Of a stretch of 6,270 nucleotides of DNA, positions 1 to 5,698 are shown piece by piece. The notes under the pieces are model-generated. The model made no database searches and was not told where the DNA came from. It was given only the letters and a program-made list of their open reading frames with translations. Numbering within the stretch: the stretch's first letter is position 1; each line of letters opens with the position of its first letter. Source of the stretch: Sulfurimonas sp. (lineage in GTDB: Bacteria > Campylobacterota > Campylobacteria > Campylobacterales > Sulfurimonadaceae); contig DAOVJL010000076.1 in the NCBI GenBank assembly GCA_030673275.1, positions 1-6,270 of the forward strand, in the 5' to 3' direction. The position numbers and the translations under genes are program-made.

Positions 1-442
1 ACCACTGAGCATGTGGAACTTGCAGTTTAGGTTTATTTATAACTCTATTATCAAAAAAAATAATATCCAAATCTAGTGTCCTTGGAGCATTGGCAAAACT
101 TCTTTTGCGTGCAAATTTTTTCTCTAATCTCATCAAATAATCTAAAAAAAGCATAGGTTGCATACTAGTCTTTAATACAATGATTGAGTTAAAAAAATCA
201 TCCTGGTTAACAAAACCAAATGGAGGATTTTTCAAAATCAATGATGTTTTGACAAGTTCAACTCTTTTGTCTCTTTTAAAATAATTAAAAAGATGCTCAA
301 ACCTTCGTTTTACATCTCCAACATTTCCACCTATTCCTACAGTAACGCTGTAACGATGGGAACTTTTTTCTTTACATGTAGTGCCAAAATGTAAGCCTTT
401 GATAGTTGTTAAACTATCACTTAGCTTACGCTTTAAATACAT
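1..442 (-). CDS. folK: FolK, 6-hydroxymethyl-7,8-dihydropterin pyrophosphokinase (partial, C-terminus off left edge)
   Basis: Cytoplasmic folate-pathway enzyme that transfers pyrophosphate from ATP to 6-hydroxymethyl-dihydropterin. I translated it by hand: 147 codons are open from the ATG at 442 to the window edge. Visible family motifs are GIGGNVGD (residues 36-43), the pterin-binding NPPFGFVNQDDFFN stretch (72-85), and RTLDLDI (121-127), whose two Asp residues (D124, D126) are the expected Mg-ATP ligands. VPH (142-144) is the usual motif near the C-terminus, so perhaps 15-25 residues lie beyond the edge. The first ~34 residues, before the core begins, form an extension absent from E. coli FolK; I recall a similar one in epsilonproteobacterial homologues. 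The start lies 3 bases after the aroQ stop with no convincing Shine-Dalgarno, suggesting translational coupling. Identity is secure; the exact start is less so. Confidence 0.93.
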   Translation of the reverse strand, partial: MYLKRKLSDSLTTIKGLHFGTTCKEKSSHRYSVTVGIGGNVGDVKRRFEHLFNYFKRDKRVELVKTSLILKNPPFGFVNQDDFFNSIIVLKTSMQPMLFLDYLMRLEKKFARKRSFANAPRTLDLDIIFFDNRVINKPKLQVPHAQW

Positions 443-445
443 ATA

Positions 446-925
446 TTATTTAGCTTCTGCAGCTTGTTGTTGAACTGCTTTTGCTGCATTGATTTCATTC
501 ATAATTTGAGTCATACCAACCATTGCAAGATGGTAACCAAAAGGACCAAAACCAATAACAGATGATGTACAAACAGGTGCAATCATATTCTCTTTTCTGA
601 ACTCTTCACGACGATGAATATTAGAAATATGAACTTCAATAGTTGGAAGATTCACAGCAGAAATTGCATCACGGATAGCAATAGAAGTGTGAGTATATGC
701 AGCAGCATTGATAATTATACCATCTGCATCACCGTAACACTCTTGAATTTTATCTACAATTTCACCCTCTAGGTTACTTTGAAAAAATTCTATTTCCATC
801 TTGTTTTGATCTGCAACATCTTTCATTTGAGCATGTATCTGCTCTAACTTCATTGGACCATAAATTTGTTGTTCTCTTACACCCAACATATTTAAGTTTG
901 GTCCTTGAATTACTACTAATTTCAT
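446..925 (-). CDS. aroQ: AroQ, type II 3-dehydroquinate dehydratase
   Basis: Cytoplasmic shikimate-pathway enzyme converting 3-dehydroquinate to 3-dehydroshikimate. The 159-residue length is typical of the type II dodecameric family. Motifs in order: QGPNLNMLG (7-15) with catalytic Tyr22 in the flexible lid (IYG), [15 protein letters not shown] (47-61, substrate-binding), [16 protein letters not shown] (72-87), [14 protein letters not shown] (97-110) with catalytic His99 and binding Arg residues, and [13 protein letters not shown] (123-135). The last ~14 residues are an Ala/Gln-rich tail outside the conserved fold. AAAGG (932-936) six bases upstream of the ATG is a good ribosome binding site and supports this start. 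It is the first gene of a leftward unit with folK and diverges from the amidohydrolase gene. Confidence 0.97.
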   Translation of the reverse strand: MKLVVIQGPNLNMLGVREQQIYGPMKLEQIHAQMKDVADQNKMEIEFFQSNLEGEIVDKIQECYGDADGIIINAAAYTHTSIAIRDAISAVNLPTIEVHISNIHRREEFRKENMIAPVCTSSVIGFGPFGYHLAMVGMTQIMNEINAAKAVQQQAAEAK

Positions 926-965
926 CTTCTACCTTTATATTTATACTTTAAACTTTTAAGGAGTT

Positions 966-974
966 ATTTTAGCA
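966..974 (-). promoter_or_regulatory. Putative aroQ-folK promoter (extended -10)
   Basis: Read leftward, this is TGC followed by TAAAAT, matching an extended -10 (TGnTAAAAT). The predicted transcription start near 959 gives a ~34-base leader containing the AAAGG ribosome binding site. There is no clear -35, as is usual in this phylum, but T-rich DNA lies upstream. This is sequence matching only. Confidence 0.45.
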
Positions 975-1011
975 AAAGTAATATTAAAAAGAGTTGCAAT
1001 GTAAAAAAGTG

Positions 1012-1017
1012 TATAAT
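1012..1017 (+). promoter_or_regulatory. Putative -10 box of the amidohydrolase gene
   Basis: A perfect TATAAT sits 39 bases upstream of the ATG at 1057, predicting a start near 1023 and a ~34-base leader. It falls inside the upstream in-frame extension of the gene, which argues for the ATG at 1057 over the TTG at 994. No -35 with proper spacing is seen. Confidence 0.5.
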
Positions 1018-1056
1018 TTCATCCATATTTATAAATTTAGATTAAAGAAAAAAATA

Positions 1057-2274
1057 ATGCAAATAATATCACCAAACTATATAATAACACCAGATAAATT
1101 AATATCTGACATGTCAATTGCTTTTGAGAGTACAATCAAAAAGATAGCACCGATAGAAGAACTTAAAAAAGAGTTCCCAGATGCCAAAATCACAACACTA
1201 AAGAAGAACTCACTTCTTATGCCCGGGCTTATAAATGCACATGTACATGTAGAGTTTAGTGCAAATAAGACTGAACTCAGTTACGGTGACTTCATGAACT
1301 GGCTTTATAGTGTTATTGAAAATCGTGAAGACTTAATAAATGGCTGTGACAAAGAGTGTATGAGCAAAGCAATTGATGCAATGCTAGAATCTGGAATAAC
1401 TACTTTTGGTGCAATAAGTTCACATAGTATGGATTTGGAAGCTTGTGCAAATGCAAAACAAAATGTTGTCTTTTTTAATGAACTGATAGGTTCTCAAGCA
1501 ACAATGGCAGATGCACTTTTTGGTGATTTTACATCTCGTCTTGATGCTTCTAAAGCGATAAAAAGAGAAGGTTTCTATCCGGCAGTTGCAATCCACTCAC
1601 CATACTCTGTGCATCCAGTTTTAATAAAAAAAGCTCTTGAAATAGTTAAAATTGAAAATCTAAAACTTACCGCCCATTTTATGGAAAGCAAGGCTGAAAG
1701 AGACTGGCTGGATAACAGTAATGGAGACTTCAAAGAGTTCTTTGAAAACCTTTTAAAACAAAATAGTGCTGTAAGTGATTCGAAAGAGTTTTTAGAGTAT
1801 TTTGATGGGCAAAAAACACTTCTTACACATGCGGTCAAAGCAAATGATGATGAGCTTAGTACGATATCATCAAACAAGCATACAATTATTCACTGTCCAA
1901 TCTCAAATAGACTTTTAGGAAACGGTGCAATTGATTTAACAAGACTTGATGGGCAAAACATTAACTGGATTACTGCAACTGACGGGCTTAGTTCAAACTA
2001 TAAACTTGACCTCTTTGAAGAGATGAAAGCGGCACTTTTTATGCACTCGGAACTGCCTCTTCTAGACTTATCTAAAAAACTCATAAACAGTGTTACAAAA
2101 AATGCAGCAGAGGCTCTTGGACTAAATACAGGAGAGATAGCAGAGGGGAAAAATGCCGACATGTTGGTACTGGATTTAGATAAAGAACCTAATGATGAGT
2201 TAGCCATTCATTTAATACTTCATAGATACAATATCTCAAAGATTTACATAAATGGTAAGCCGGTTAAAGATTAA
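1057..2274 (+). CDS. mqnX: Aminofutalosine deaminase family amidohydrolase (probable menaquinone-pathway enzyme)
   Basis: Predicted cytoplasmic metal-dependent deaminase of the amidohydrolase superfamily (405 aa). In epsilonproteobacteria this family (e.g. Nitratiruptor Nis_0429, from memory) deaminates 6-amino-6-deoxyfutalosine, in the futalosine route to menaquinone. Visible active-site elements: HVH (H62, H64) after MPGLINA; AIHSPYSVHP around H180; the third metal His in TAHFMES (H207) with E210 as the likely proton-shuttling Glu; H258 in LLTHAV; HCPISNRLLGNG (279-290); and metal-binding D309 in TDGLSSN. The C-terminal composite-sandwich segment reads IAEGKNADMLVLD (361-373). I chose ATG 1057 because it gives the usual family length and a perfect -10 box lies just upstream; an in-frame TTG at 994 would add 21 basic, atypical residues. 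The Shine-Dalgarno (AAAG, 1044-1047) is weak. The fold is certain; the substrate is inferred, so the symbol is tentative. Confidence 0.85.
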   Translation: MQIISPNYIITPDKLISDMSIAFESTIKKIAPIEELKKEFPDAKITTLKKNSLLMPGLINAHVHVEFSANKTELSYGDFMNWLYSVIENREDLINGCDKECMSKAIDAMLESGITTFGAISSHSMDLEACANAKQNVVFFNELIGSQATMADALFGDFTSRLDASKAIKREGFYPAVAIHSPYSVHPVLIKKALEIVKIENLKLTAHFMESKAERDWLDNSNGDFKEFFENLLKQNSAVSDSKEFLEYFDGQKTLLTHAVKANDDELSTISSNKHTIIHCPISNRLLGNGAIDLTRLDGQNINWITATDGLSSNYKLDLFEEMKAALFMHSELPLLDLSKKLINSVTKNAAEALGLNTGEIAEGKNADMLVLDLDKEPNDELAIHLILHRYNISKIYINGKPVKD

Positions 2275-2276
2275 CC
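2262..2276. terminator. Short hairpin at overlapping convergent stop codons, possible terminator
   Basis: GGTTAA-AGA-TTAACC is a perfect 6-bp stem with a 3-base loop. The left arm carries the leftward gene's stop (TTA at 2264-2266) and the right arm carries the rightward gene's stop (TAA at 2272-2274). On the + strand it is followed by the T-rich TCTTTTATT, weakly terminator-like for the amidohydrolase gene. On the - strand no T-run follows. The stem is short and A/T-rich. Confidence 0.4.
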
Positions 2277-2677
2277 TCTTTTATTGGAGTTGAATTTTTA
2301 CAAACCGGATATAGTATCTTTTTAATCTCACCTCTAACGCATTTTACATTAAACTTATTTGTTTTAATGCTAAAGTGTTGATAGTCATCACTAAAACTGA
2401 CAAACCATGCTGAAACTTTAAAAGATTTATTTACAGTAGAACTCCAAAAATAGTATGGTTTATTAGACTCTTTATAACTCATTCTCTGCGATAATTCTGT
2501 TAATTCACTCAGATTAGGTAATCGCCAATCACTATTTCCATCAATTTCTAAATCCTGGCAGTAACTAACTGCATCGTCAAATGTTAAAACGAAACCTGCC
2601 TTATCATCTTGCCATTCTAAATTAGAATTTGCAAATACACTAGAGCTAAGAAGTAAATATAAAATAAATTTTTTCAT
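2264..2677 (-). CDS. Secreted DUF1566 (Lcl-type) domain protein
   Basis: A 137-residue exported protein of unknown function. Residues 1-16 (MKKFILYLLLSSSVFA) form a classical Sec signal peptide with a predicted cut after VFA, so it is probably periplasmic or exported. The mature part shows the DUF1566 pattern in order: LEWQDD (20-25), AVSYCQDL (36-43), DWRLPNLSEL (50-59), YYFWSST (75-81), AWFVSF (90-95) and KCVRGE (112-117). C40 and C113 are the usual conserved pair and C126 is extra. The domain fills nearly the whole mature protein. DUF1566 is related to C-type-lectin-like/FGE-like folds, but no ligand can be deduced. The gene converges on the amidohydrolase with an 11-base overlap and diverges from sppA. 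A -10 box ends only 5 bases before the ATG, suggesting a leaderless mRNA. Confidence 0.85.
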   Translation of the reverse strand: MKKFILYLLLSSSVFANSNLEWQDDKAGFVLTFDDAVSYCQDLEIDGNSDWRLPNLSELTELSQRMSYKESNKPYYFWSSTVNKSFKVSAWFVSFSDDYQHFSIKTNKFNVKCVRGEIKKILYPVCKNSTPIKEVNL

Positions 2678-2682
2678 TGCTT

Positions 2683-2688
2683 ATTATA
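2683..2688 (-). promoter_or_regulatory. Putative -10 box of the DUF1566 gene, implying leaderless transcript
   Basis: A perfect TATAAT reads leftward and ends 5 bases before the ATG at 2677, so the normal 6-8-base spacing puts transcription initiation at or next to the A of the ATG. No Shine-Dalgarno lies in the intervening AAGCA. No -35 is obvious. Confidence 0.45.
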
Positions 2689-2698
2689 CTAAATTATT

Positions 2699-2728
2699 TT
2701 GATTAAATAAATATTCTTTAGCTATAAT
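2699..2728 (+). promoter_or_regulatory. Putative sppA promoter
   Basis: TTGATT (2699-2704, four of six consensus -35 bases) is separated by 18 bases from a perfect TATAAT (2723-2728). The predicted start near 2735 gives a ~20-base leader that contains the AAAAGG ribosome binding site at 2742-2747, 8 bases from the sppA ATG. This is the most canonical promoter in the window. Confidence 0.6.
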
Positions 2729-2755
2729 TTCTAAAATTTACAAAAGGTCTTTTTT

Positions 2756-3625
2756 ATGGAATTTATTAAAAAAATATTTTCACCAATAACTGCGACAATG
2801 GGTTTTATTCAAAATCACTTCAAGGCAATGATATTTGTTCTTATACTTTTTCTTATTTTTGCACCAAAAGATGATGTGGATTTTACTCCAAACAATCTTC
2901 AACAAATCAACCTAACTGGTCCTATTATTATGGTTTCAGATGTTATACAAGAAATTGATGATGCAGCTTCAGACAACTCAATAAAAGGTGTTTTAGTTGT
3001 TGTAGATTCACCTGGTGGTGCAGTTGCTCCATCTATTGAGGTAGCGTATGCAATTAAAAGGCTTAAAGAGAAAAAACCTGTCGTAGTGTATGCGAGCGGA
3101 ACTCTTGCAAGCGGAGGCTACTATGCAAGTATATGGGCAAATGAAATCATGGCAAATCCAGGTTGTATGGTTGGAAGTATCGGTGTAATTATGCAGGGTG
3201 CCGATATGAGTGAGCTTATGAGTAAAATAGGCATTAAATCTCAAAGTGTCCAAGCTGGTAAATATAAAAAAGTAGGAACCGGGGACAGAGAATGGAAATC
3301 ATACGAAATCAATGAATTAAACAAAGTAATAAACGGAACTTATGACTTGTTCACTAGTGATGTAGCAACTGCCAGAGGTTTAGATATTAATAAAAGAGAT
3401 CGTTTTGCAAATGCTCATATATTTACAGCTGCACAAGCTAAGAAAGTAGGTTTAGTAGATAGTCTCGGTGTTAGTTATGATGCTAAACTAAGAGTAGCTC
3501 AACTAAGTGGAGTAGTTCATCCAGTATGGAATAAAGAGGATAAGTTTGAGAAACTTATGAAAAAGCTTTCAGCTAGTGCTGCTGTGACTCTTTATACTTA
3601 TTTTCCATCTATAGTATTAAAATAG
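2756..3625 (+). CDS. sppA: SppA-family signal peptide peptidase (short form)
   Basis: Inner-membrane serine protease that cleaves signal peptides left after signal-peptidase processing. At 289 aa it is the single-domain short form, like Bacillus SppA and unlike the duplicated ~618-aa E. coli protein IV. One hydrophobic segment (about residues 24-36, AMIFVLILFLIFA) anchors the N-terminus; the rest should be extracytoplasmic. Family motifs: KGVLVVVDSPGGAV (77-90), GTLASGGYYAS (115-125) with catalytic Ser119, and VGSIGVIMQG (139-148). The likely general-base Lys is K171 in AGKYKKVG, by alignment with the family's S-G-x-x-K pattern; nearby K169 is an alternative. The S49 region continues through FTAAQAKKVGLVDSLG (223-238). 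ATG 2756 has a good Shine-Dalgarno. Its C. jejuni counterpart (Cj0068, pspA) lies directly after the amidohydrolase; here the DUF1566 gene intervenes. Confidence 0.94.
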   Translation: MEFIKKIFSPITATMGFIQNHFKAMIFVLILFLIFAPKDDVDFTPNNLQQINLTGPIIMVSDVIQEIDDAASDNSIKGVLVVVDSPGGAVAPSIEVAYAIKRLKEKKPVVVYASGTLASGGYYASIWANEIMANPGCMVGSIGVIMQGADMSELMSKIGIKSQSVQAGKYKKVGTGDREWKSYEINELNKVINGTYDLFTSDVATARGLDINKRDRFANAHIFTAAQAKKVGLVDSLGVSYDAKLRVAQLSGVVHPVWNKEDKFEKLMKKLSASAAVTLYTYFPSIVLK

Positions 3626-3639
3626 ATGTTGGATTTAAA

Positions 3640-3665
3640 TAGTAGCGGTTTTTAAACCTCTACTA
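3640..3665. repeat. Inverted repeat at the sppA / FmdE-like convergent junction
   Basis: TAGTAG (3640-3645), one mismatch, GGTTT (3647-3651), a 2-base centre, AAACC (3654-3658), one mismatch, then CTACTA (3660-3665). This gives 11 paired bases around one internal mismatch. It spans the stop of the leftward gene (3652-3654). Neither side has a proper T-run, so it is not a textbook terminator, but its position between convergent genes suggests a two-way transcript end. Confidence 0.45.
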
Positions 3666-4251
3666 CACTAACTACATTTGCGCTATTTTCAAAAATTCTT
3701 TTAACTCTGTCTTGCCATAGATTACCAAACTCTTTAACTTCATCCTGTGAAGCCATGCCCTCCATCATTTTTTGCATAAGCGGTCCCATATTTGGACTTG
3801 GTGCTATCGAAGATGGATCATAAAAAACATCTACACTTTTGTCAGAATCAACTCTTGTAAATCTAGCAGAAGCATTAATATCAGCATTAAAATCCATAAG
3901 AGAGTGACGAGCAAATTTTCCAGCTAAACCTTTAAAGCCACTTCTGTCAGTAGCACCGGTGATTTGAGAAACAACATTGCTTATAACACCTGCTACACCA
4001 TCTTCTAAATCTTCTTTAAACTCTACTTTAATCTCTCCACGAACCGCTAACTCATCCGGGTAAAGTGCTTTTAGAGCCTCAAGCGTTATAAGATATGCAC
4101 CGGCAACTGTTGGACAACTGTGCCCCGCTAATTTTACAACATCTAAATAATTAAACTCATATTTTCCCATTTCAAATGCACCTAAAACATTTGATAAAGG
4201 ATCTACAACCTTTATAACTTCTACCGTTTCAAAAAAATTTGGATAACCCAT
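3652..4251 (-). CDS. FmdE-like conserved protein of unknown function
   Basis: A 199-residue protein with no signal peptide, hence probably cytoplasmic. The N-terminal two-thirds resembles the FmdE domain (named after formylmethanofuran dehydrogenase subunit E): AGHSCPTVAGAYLITLEAL (42-60) matches the HxCP...G motif with H44 and C46 as possible metal ligands, and ITGATDRSGFKGLAGKF (97-113) matches the TG-T-GKG-GK region. The C-terminal ~45 residues (Met-rich MGPLMQKMMEGM, then a charged helix) are outside the classic domain, and no CxxC zinc ribbon follows. It is not evidence of methanofuran chemistry; many bacteria carry FmdE-like proteins of unknown role. It is 8 bases downstream of xseA with a strong AGGAG site overlapping the xseA stop codon, so the two are almost certainly cotranscribed and coupled. 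The FmdE link is by motif memory and should be treated as moderate. Confidence 0.75.
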   Translation of the reverse strand: MGYPNFFETVEVIKVVDPLSNVLGAFEMGKYEFNYLDVVKLAGHSCPTVAGAYLITLEALKALYPDELAVRGEIKVEFKEDLEDGVAGVISNVVSQITGATDRSGFKGLAGKFARHSLMDFNADINASARFTRVDSDKSVDVFYDPSSIAPSPNMGPLMQKMMEGMASQDEVKEFGNLWQDRVKRIFENSANVVSVVEV

Positions 4252-4256
4252 AAAAA

Positions 4257-4261
4257 CTCCT
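4257..4261 (-). promoter_or_regulatory. AGGAG ribosome binding site overlapping the xseA stop codon
   Basis: Read leftward the junction is TAGGAG: the xseA stop TAG (4262-4260) shares bases with a strong AGGAG Shine-Dalgarno (4261-4257), 5 bases before the ATG at 4251. Ribosomes finishing xseA would cover this site, the arrangement expected for translational coupling. It also fixes the start of the FmdE-like gene. Confidence 0.75.
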
Positions 4262-5510
4262 ATATTTTATTTCTTTTAAGTACTTTTGCACTTACAACGA
4301 CTTCATCACTCATTAGATCAAAAATATCATCTACATGTAGAGATGCTATATCAATCACTTTTGAGTCTTTGGAAATCTGTGCAAAACCCTTTTTACTTCT
4401 AAGTTTTGGATGATTGGATTCTAGCATATTTTGTAGAATAAGCACTTGATTTTGAGCAATAGCTATCTTAGAGTCAATAACATTTGGAAACCTGACTTTA
4501 ACGCTCTCAATCTCTTTAGAGAAGTTTTGCATTTTAAACATAATAGTTTGATAGAATGATTCTTTTAGCTGTTTAACCTCTTGGCTTTTTTGAGTTATTT
4601 TTTTCTCAATAGAGTGTTGAGCATACGAGTTTAGCAGATGTGAAAGTTCTTGTTGTGAGTTAAAAATTTTCTGTGATAATATTTGTGTAAACTGAACTGA
4701 TAAAGAGTCAAGATATTGATATAGTTCATTTGTGTCTGGCAGGCACATCTGCATTGCAGCACTTGGAGTTGGAGCTCTCAAATCAGAAACAAAGTCACTT
4801 ATAACCCAATCAATCTCATGACCAACAGCGGAAACTATAGGAGTTTTTGCTTCAAATATTGCATCTGCAACTATCTCTTCGTTGAAAGCCCATAAATCCT
4901 CTATGCTACCACCGCCACGACCAATAACGATGATGTCATATGCCTTTGTATCACTGACAAAAATTGCATTTGCTATAGCTGGAGCTGCACTCTCCCCCTG
5001 GACCAAGACATCATAAACATCAATTTCTAGAGCTCTATATCTACTATTTGCAACTCTTAACATGTCTTGCAGAGCCGCTCCTGTTGCAGATGTAATTAAT
5101 GCAATTTTTTTAGGAAACTTTGGAAGTTGCTTTTTTATTTCTGAGGCAAAATAACCTTTATCGGAGAGTTTTTGTTTTAACTGCTCATAAGCCAAAGCTA
5201 AAGCTCCCTGCCCCGATGGCTGTATAGAAAAACAGTTTATTTGATATTCACCACGAGGTTTATATAGAGTAATAGCCCCGTCAAGAATAACTTTTTGACC
5301 CTCTTGAAGTTGAAACTTTAACTTTGATGCATTACCTCTAAACATTACAGCTTTTAGAGTTGAAGAAGAGTCTTTTAGTGTGAAGTATATATGTCCACTA
5401 TTGTGGAATGTTATGCGAGAAAGTTCCCCCTCGACCAGTACCCTTGAAAAAGTAGTCTCTAGTAAAGTTTTGATTTGCTCGTTTAGCGCGGAGACACTTA
5501 GTGTGTGCAT
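4260..5510 (-). CDS. xseA: Exodeoxyribonuclease VII large subunit
   Basis: Catalytic subunit of exonuclease VII, which degrades single-stranded DNA to oligonucleotides in both directions in the cytoplasm and works with several copies of the small XseB subunit. Layout of the 416 residues: N-terminal OB-fold (about 1-100, VEGELSRITFHNSGHIYFTL at 26-45), catalytic domain (about 115-255), a helical/coiled-coil stretch (about 260-365), and a C-terminal segment (KGFAQISKDSKVIDIASL, 374-391) typical of the family. Active-site motifs: D149 (ALQDM), GRGGGSIEDLWAFN (197-210) with R198, AVGHEID (228-234) with H231 and D234, and DLRAPTPSAA (243-252). These match E. coli D155, R205, H238 and D241. It is about 40 residues shorter than E. 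coli XseA (456 aa), mostly in the helical region. No xseB is in the window. Confidence 0.96.
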   Translation of the reverse strand: MHTLSVSALNEQIKTLLETTFSRVLVEGELSRITFHNSGHIYFTLKDSSSTLKAVMFRGNASKLKFQLQEGQKVILDGAITLYKPRGEYQINCFSIQPSGQGALALAYEQLKQKLSDKGYFASEIKKQLPKFPKKIALITSATGAALQDMLRVANSRYRALEIDVYDVLVQGESAAPAIANAIFVSDTKAYDIIVIGRGGGSIEDLWAFNEEIVADAIFEAKTPIVSAVGHEIDWVISDFVSDLRAPTPSAAMQMCLPDTNELYQYLDSLSVQFTQILSQKIFNSQQELSHLLNSYAQHSIEKKITQKSQEVKQLKESFYQTIMFKMQNFSKEIESVKVRFPNVIDSKIAIAQNQVLILQNMLESNHPKLRSKKGFAQISKDSKVIDIASLHVDDIFDLMSDEVVVSAKVLKRNKI

Positions 5511-5540
5511 TGATTTGACTCTTTTATATAAATTAGTTGA

Positions 5541-5549
5541 ATTATAGCA
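5541..5549 (-). promoter_or_regulatory. Putative promoter for xseA and the FmdE-like gene
   Basis: Read leftward, TGC precedes a perfect TATAAT, a full extended -10 (TGnTATAAT). The predicted start near 5534 leaves a ~24-base leader with a modest AAAGAG site 8 bases before the ATG at 5510. A second TATAAT (5549-5554) lies eight bases upstream and could be an alternative -10. Confidence 0.55.
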
Positions 5550-5627
5550 TTATATTTTTACTTTTAAAATATACATATTTTTCATTTTTTAGATAAACTT
5601 ATAAAAATCAAATAGAACATTTTTTAT

Positions 5628-5648
5628 GATAGTTAATTATCGTATAGT
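5628..5648 (+). promoter_or_regulatory. Candidate operator-like palindrome and -10 box upstream of the lipoprotein gene
   Basis: GATAGTTAATTATC (5628-5641) is a 14-bp dyad with one mismatched pair. Two bases downstream is TATAGT (5643-5648), a 5/6 match to a -10 box, predicting a start near 5655 and a ~44-base leader. The dyad would lie under RNA polymerase, a classic repressor position, but in A/T-rich DNA such dyads arise easily. Confidence 0.3.
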
Positions 5649-5685
5649 GTGTTAAATGTGTAAAGTGTTTGTTGAATAAATAGTT

Positions 5686-5690
5686 AGGAG
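5686..5690 (+). promoter_or_regulatory. AGGAG ribosome binding site that selects the GTG start
   Basis: A strong AGGAG lies 8 bases before the GTG at 5699, ideal spacing. An ATG at 5694 is only 3 bases away and reads ATG-GAG-TGA, stopping at once, so GTG is the only sensible start for the lipoprotein. Confidence 0.65.
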
Positions 5691-5698
5691 TTAATGGA

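Noticed and set aside
994..1017. TTGCAA as a -35 for the TATAAT at 1012
   Set aside because: The spacer is only 12 bases, far below the 16-18 needed.
994..1056. In-frame TTG-initiated extension of the amidohydrolase (21 extra residues)
   Set aside because: It starts with TTG, has no Shine-Dalgarno, encodes an atypical basic stretch, and contains a perfect -10 box. ATG 1057 gives the normal family length.
1575..2207. Antisense reading frames within the amidohydrolase gene (1575-1877 and 1998-2207)
   Set aside because: They lie wholly opposite a well-conserved enzyme gene, have Ser/Phe-rich low-information translations, and show no family motifs.
3008..3253. Antisense reading frame within sppA
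   Set aside because: It lies opposite the catalytic region of sppA, with a translation that has no recognisable domain.
5643..5676. Repeated GTGT words suggesting a direct-repeat array upstream of the lipoprotein
   Set aside because: Spacing is irregular and the words are only four bases long, consistent with simple-sequence bias.
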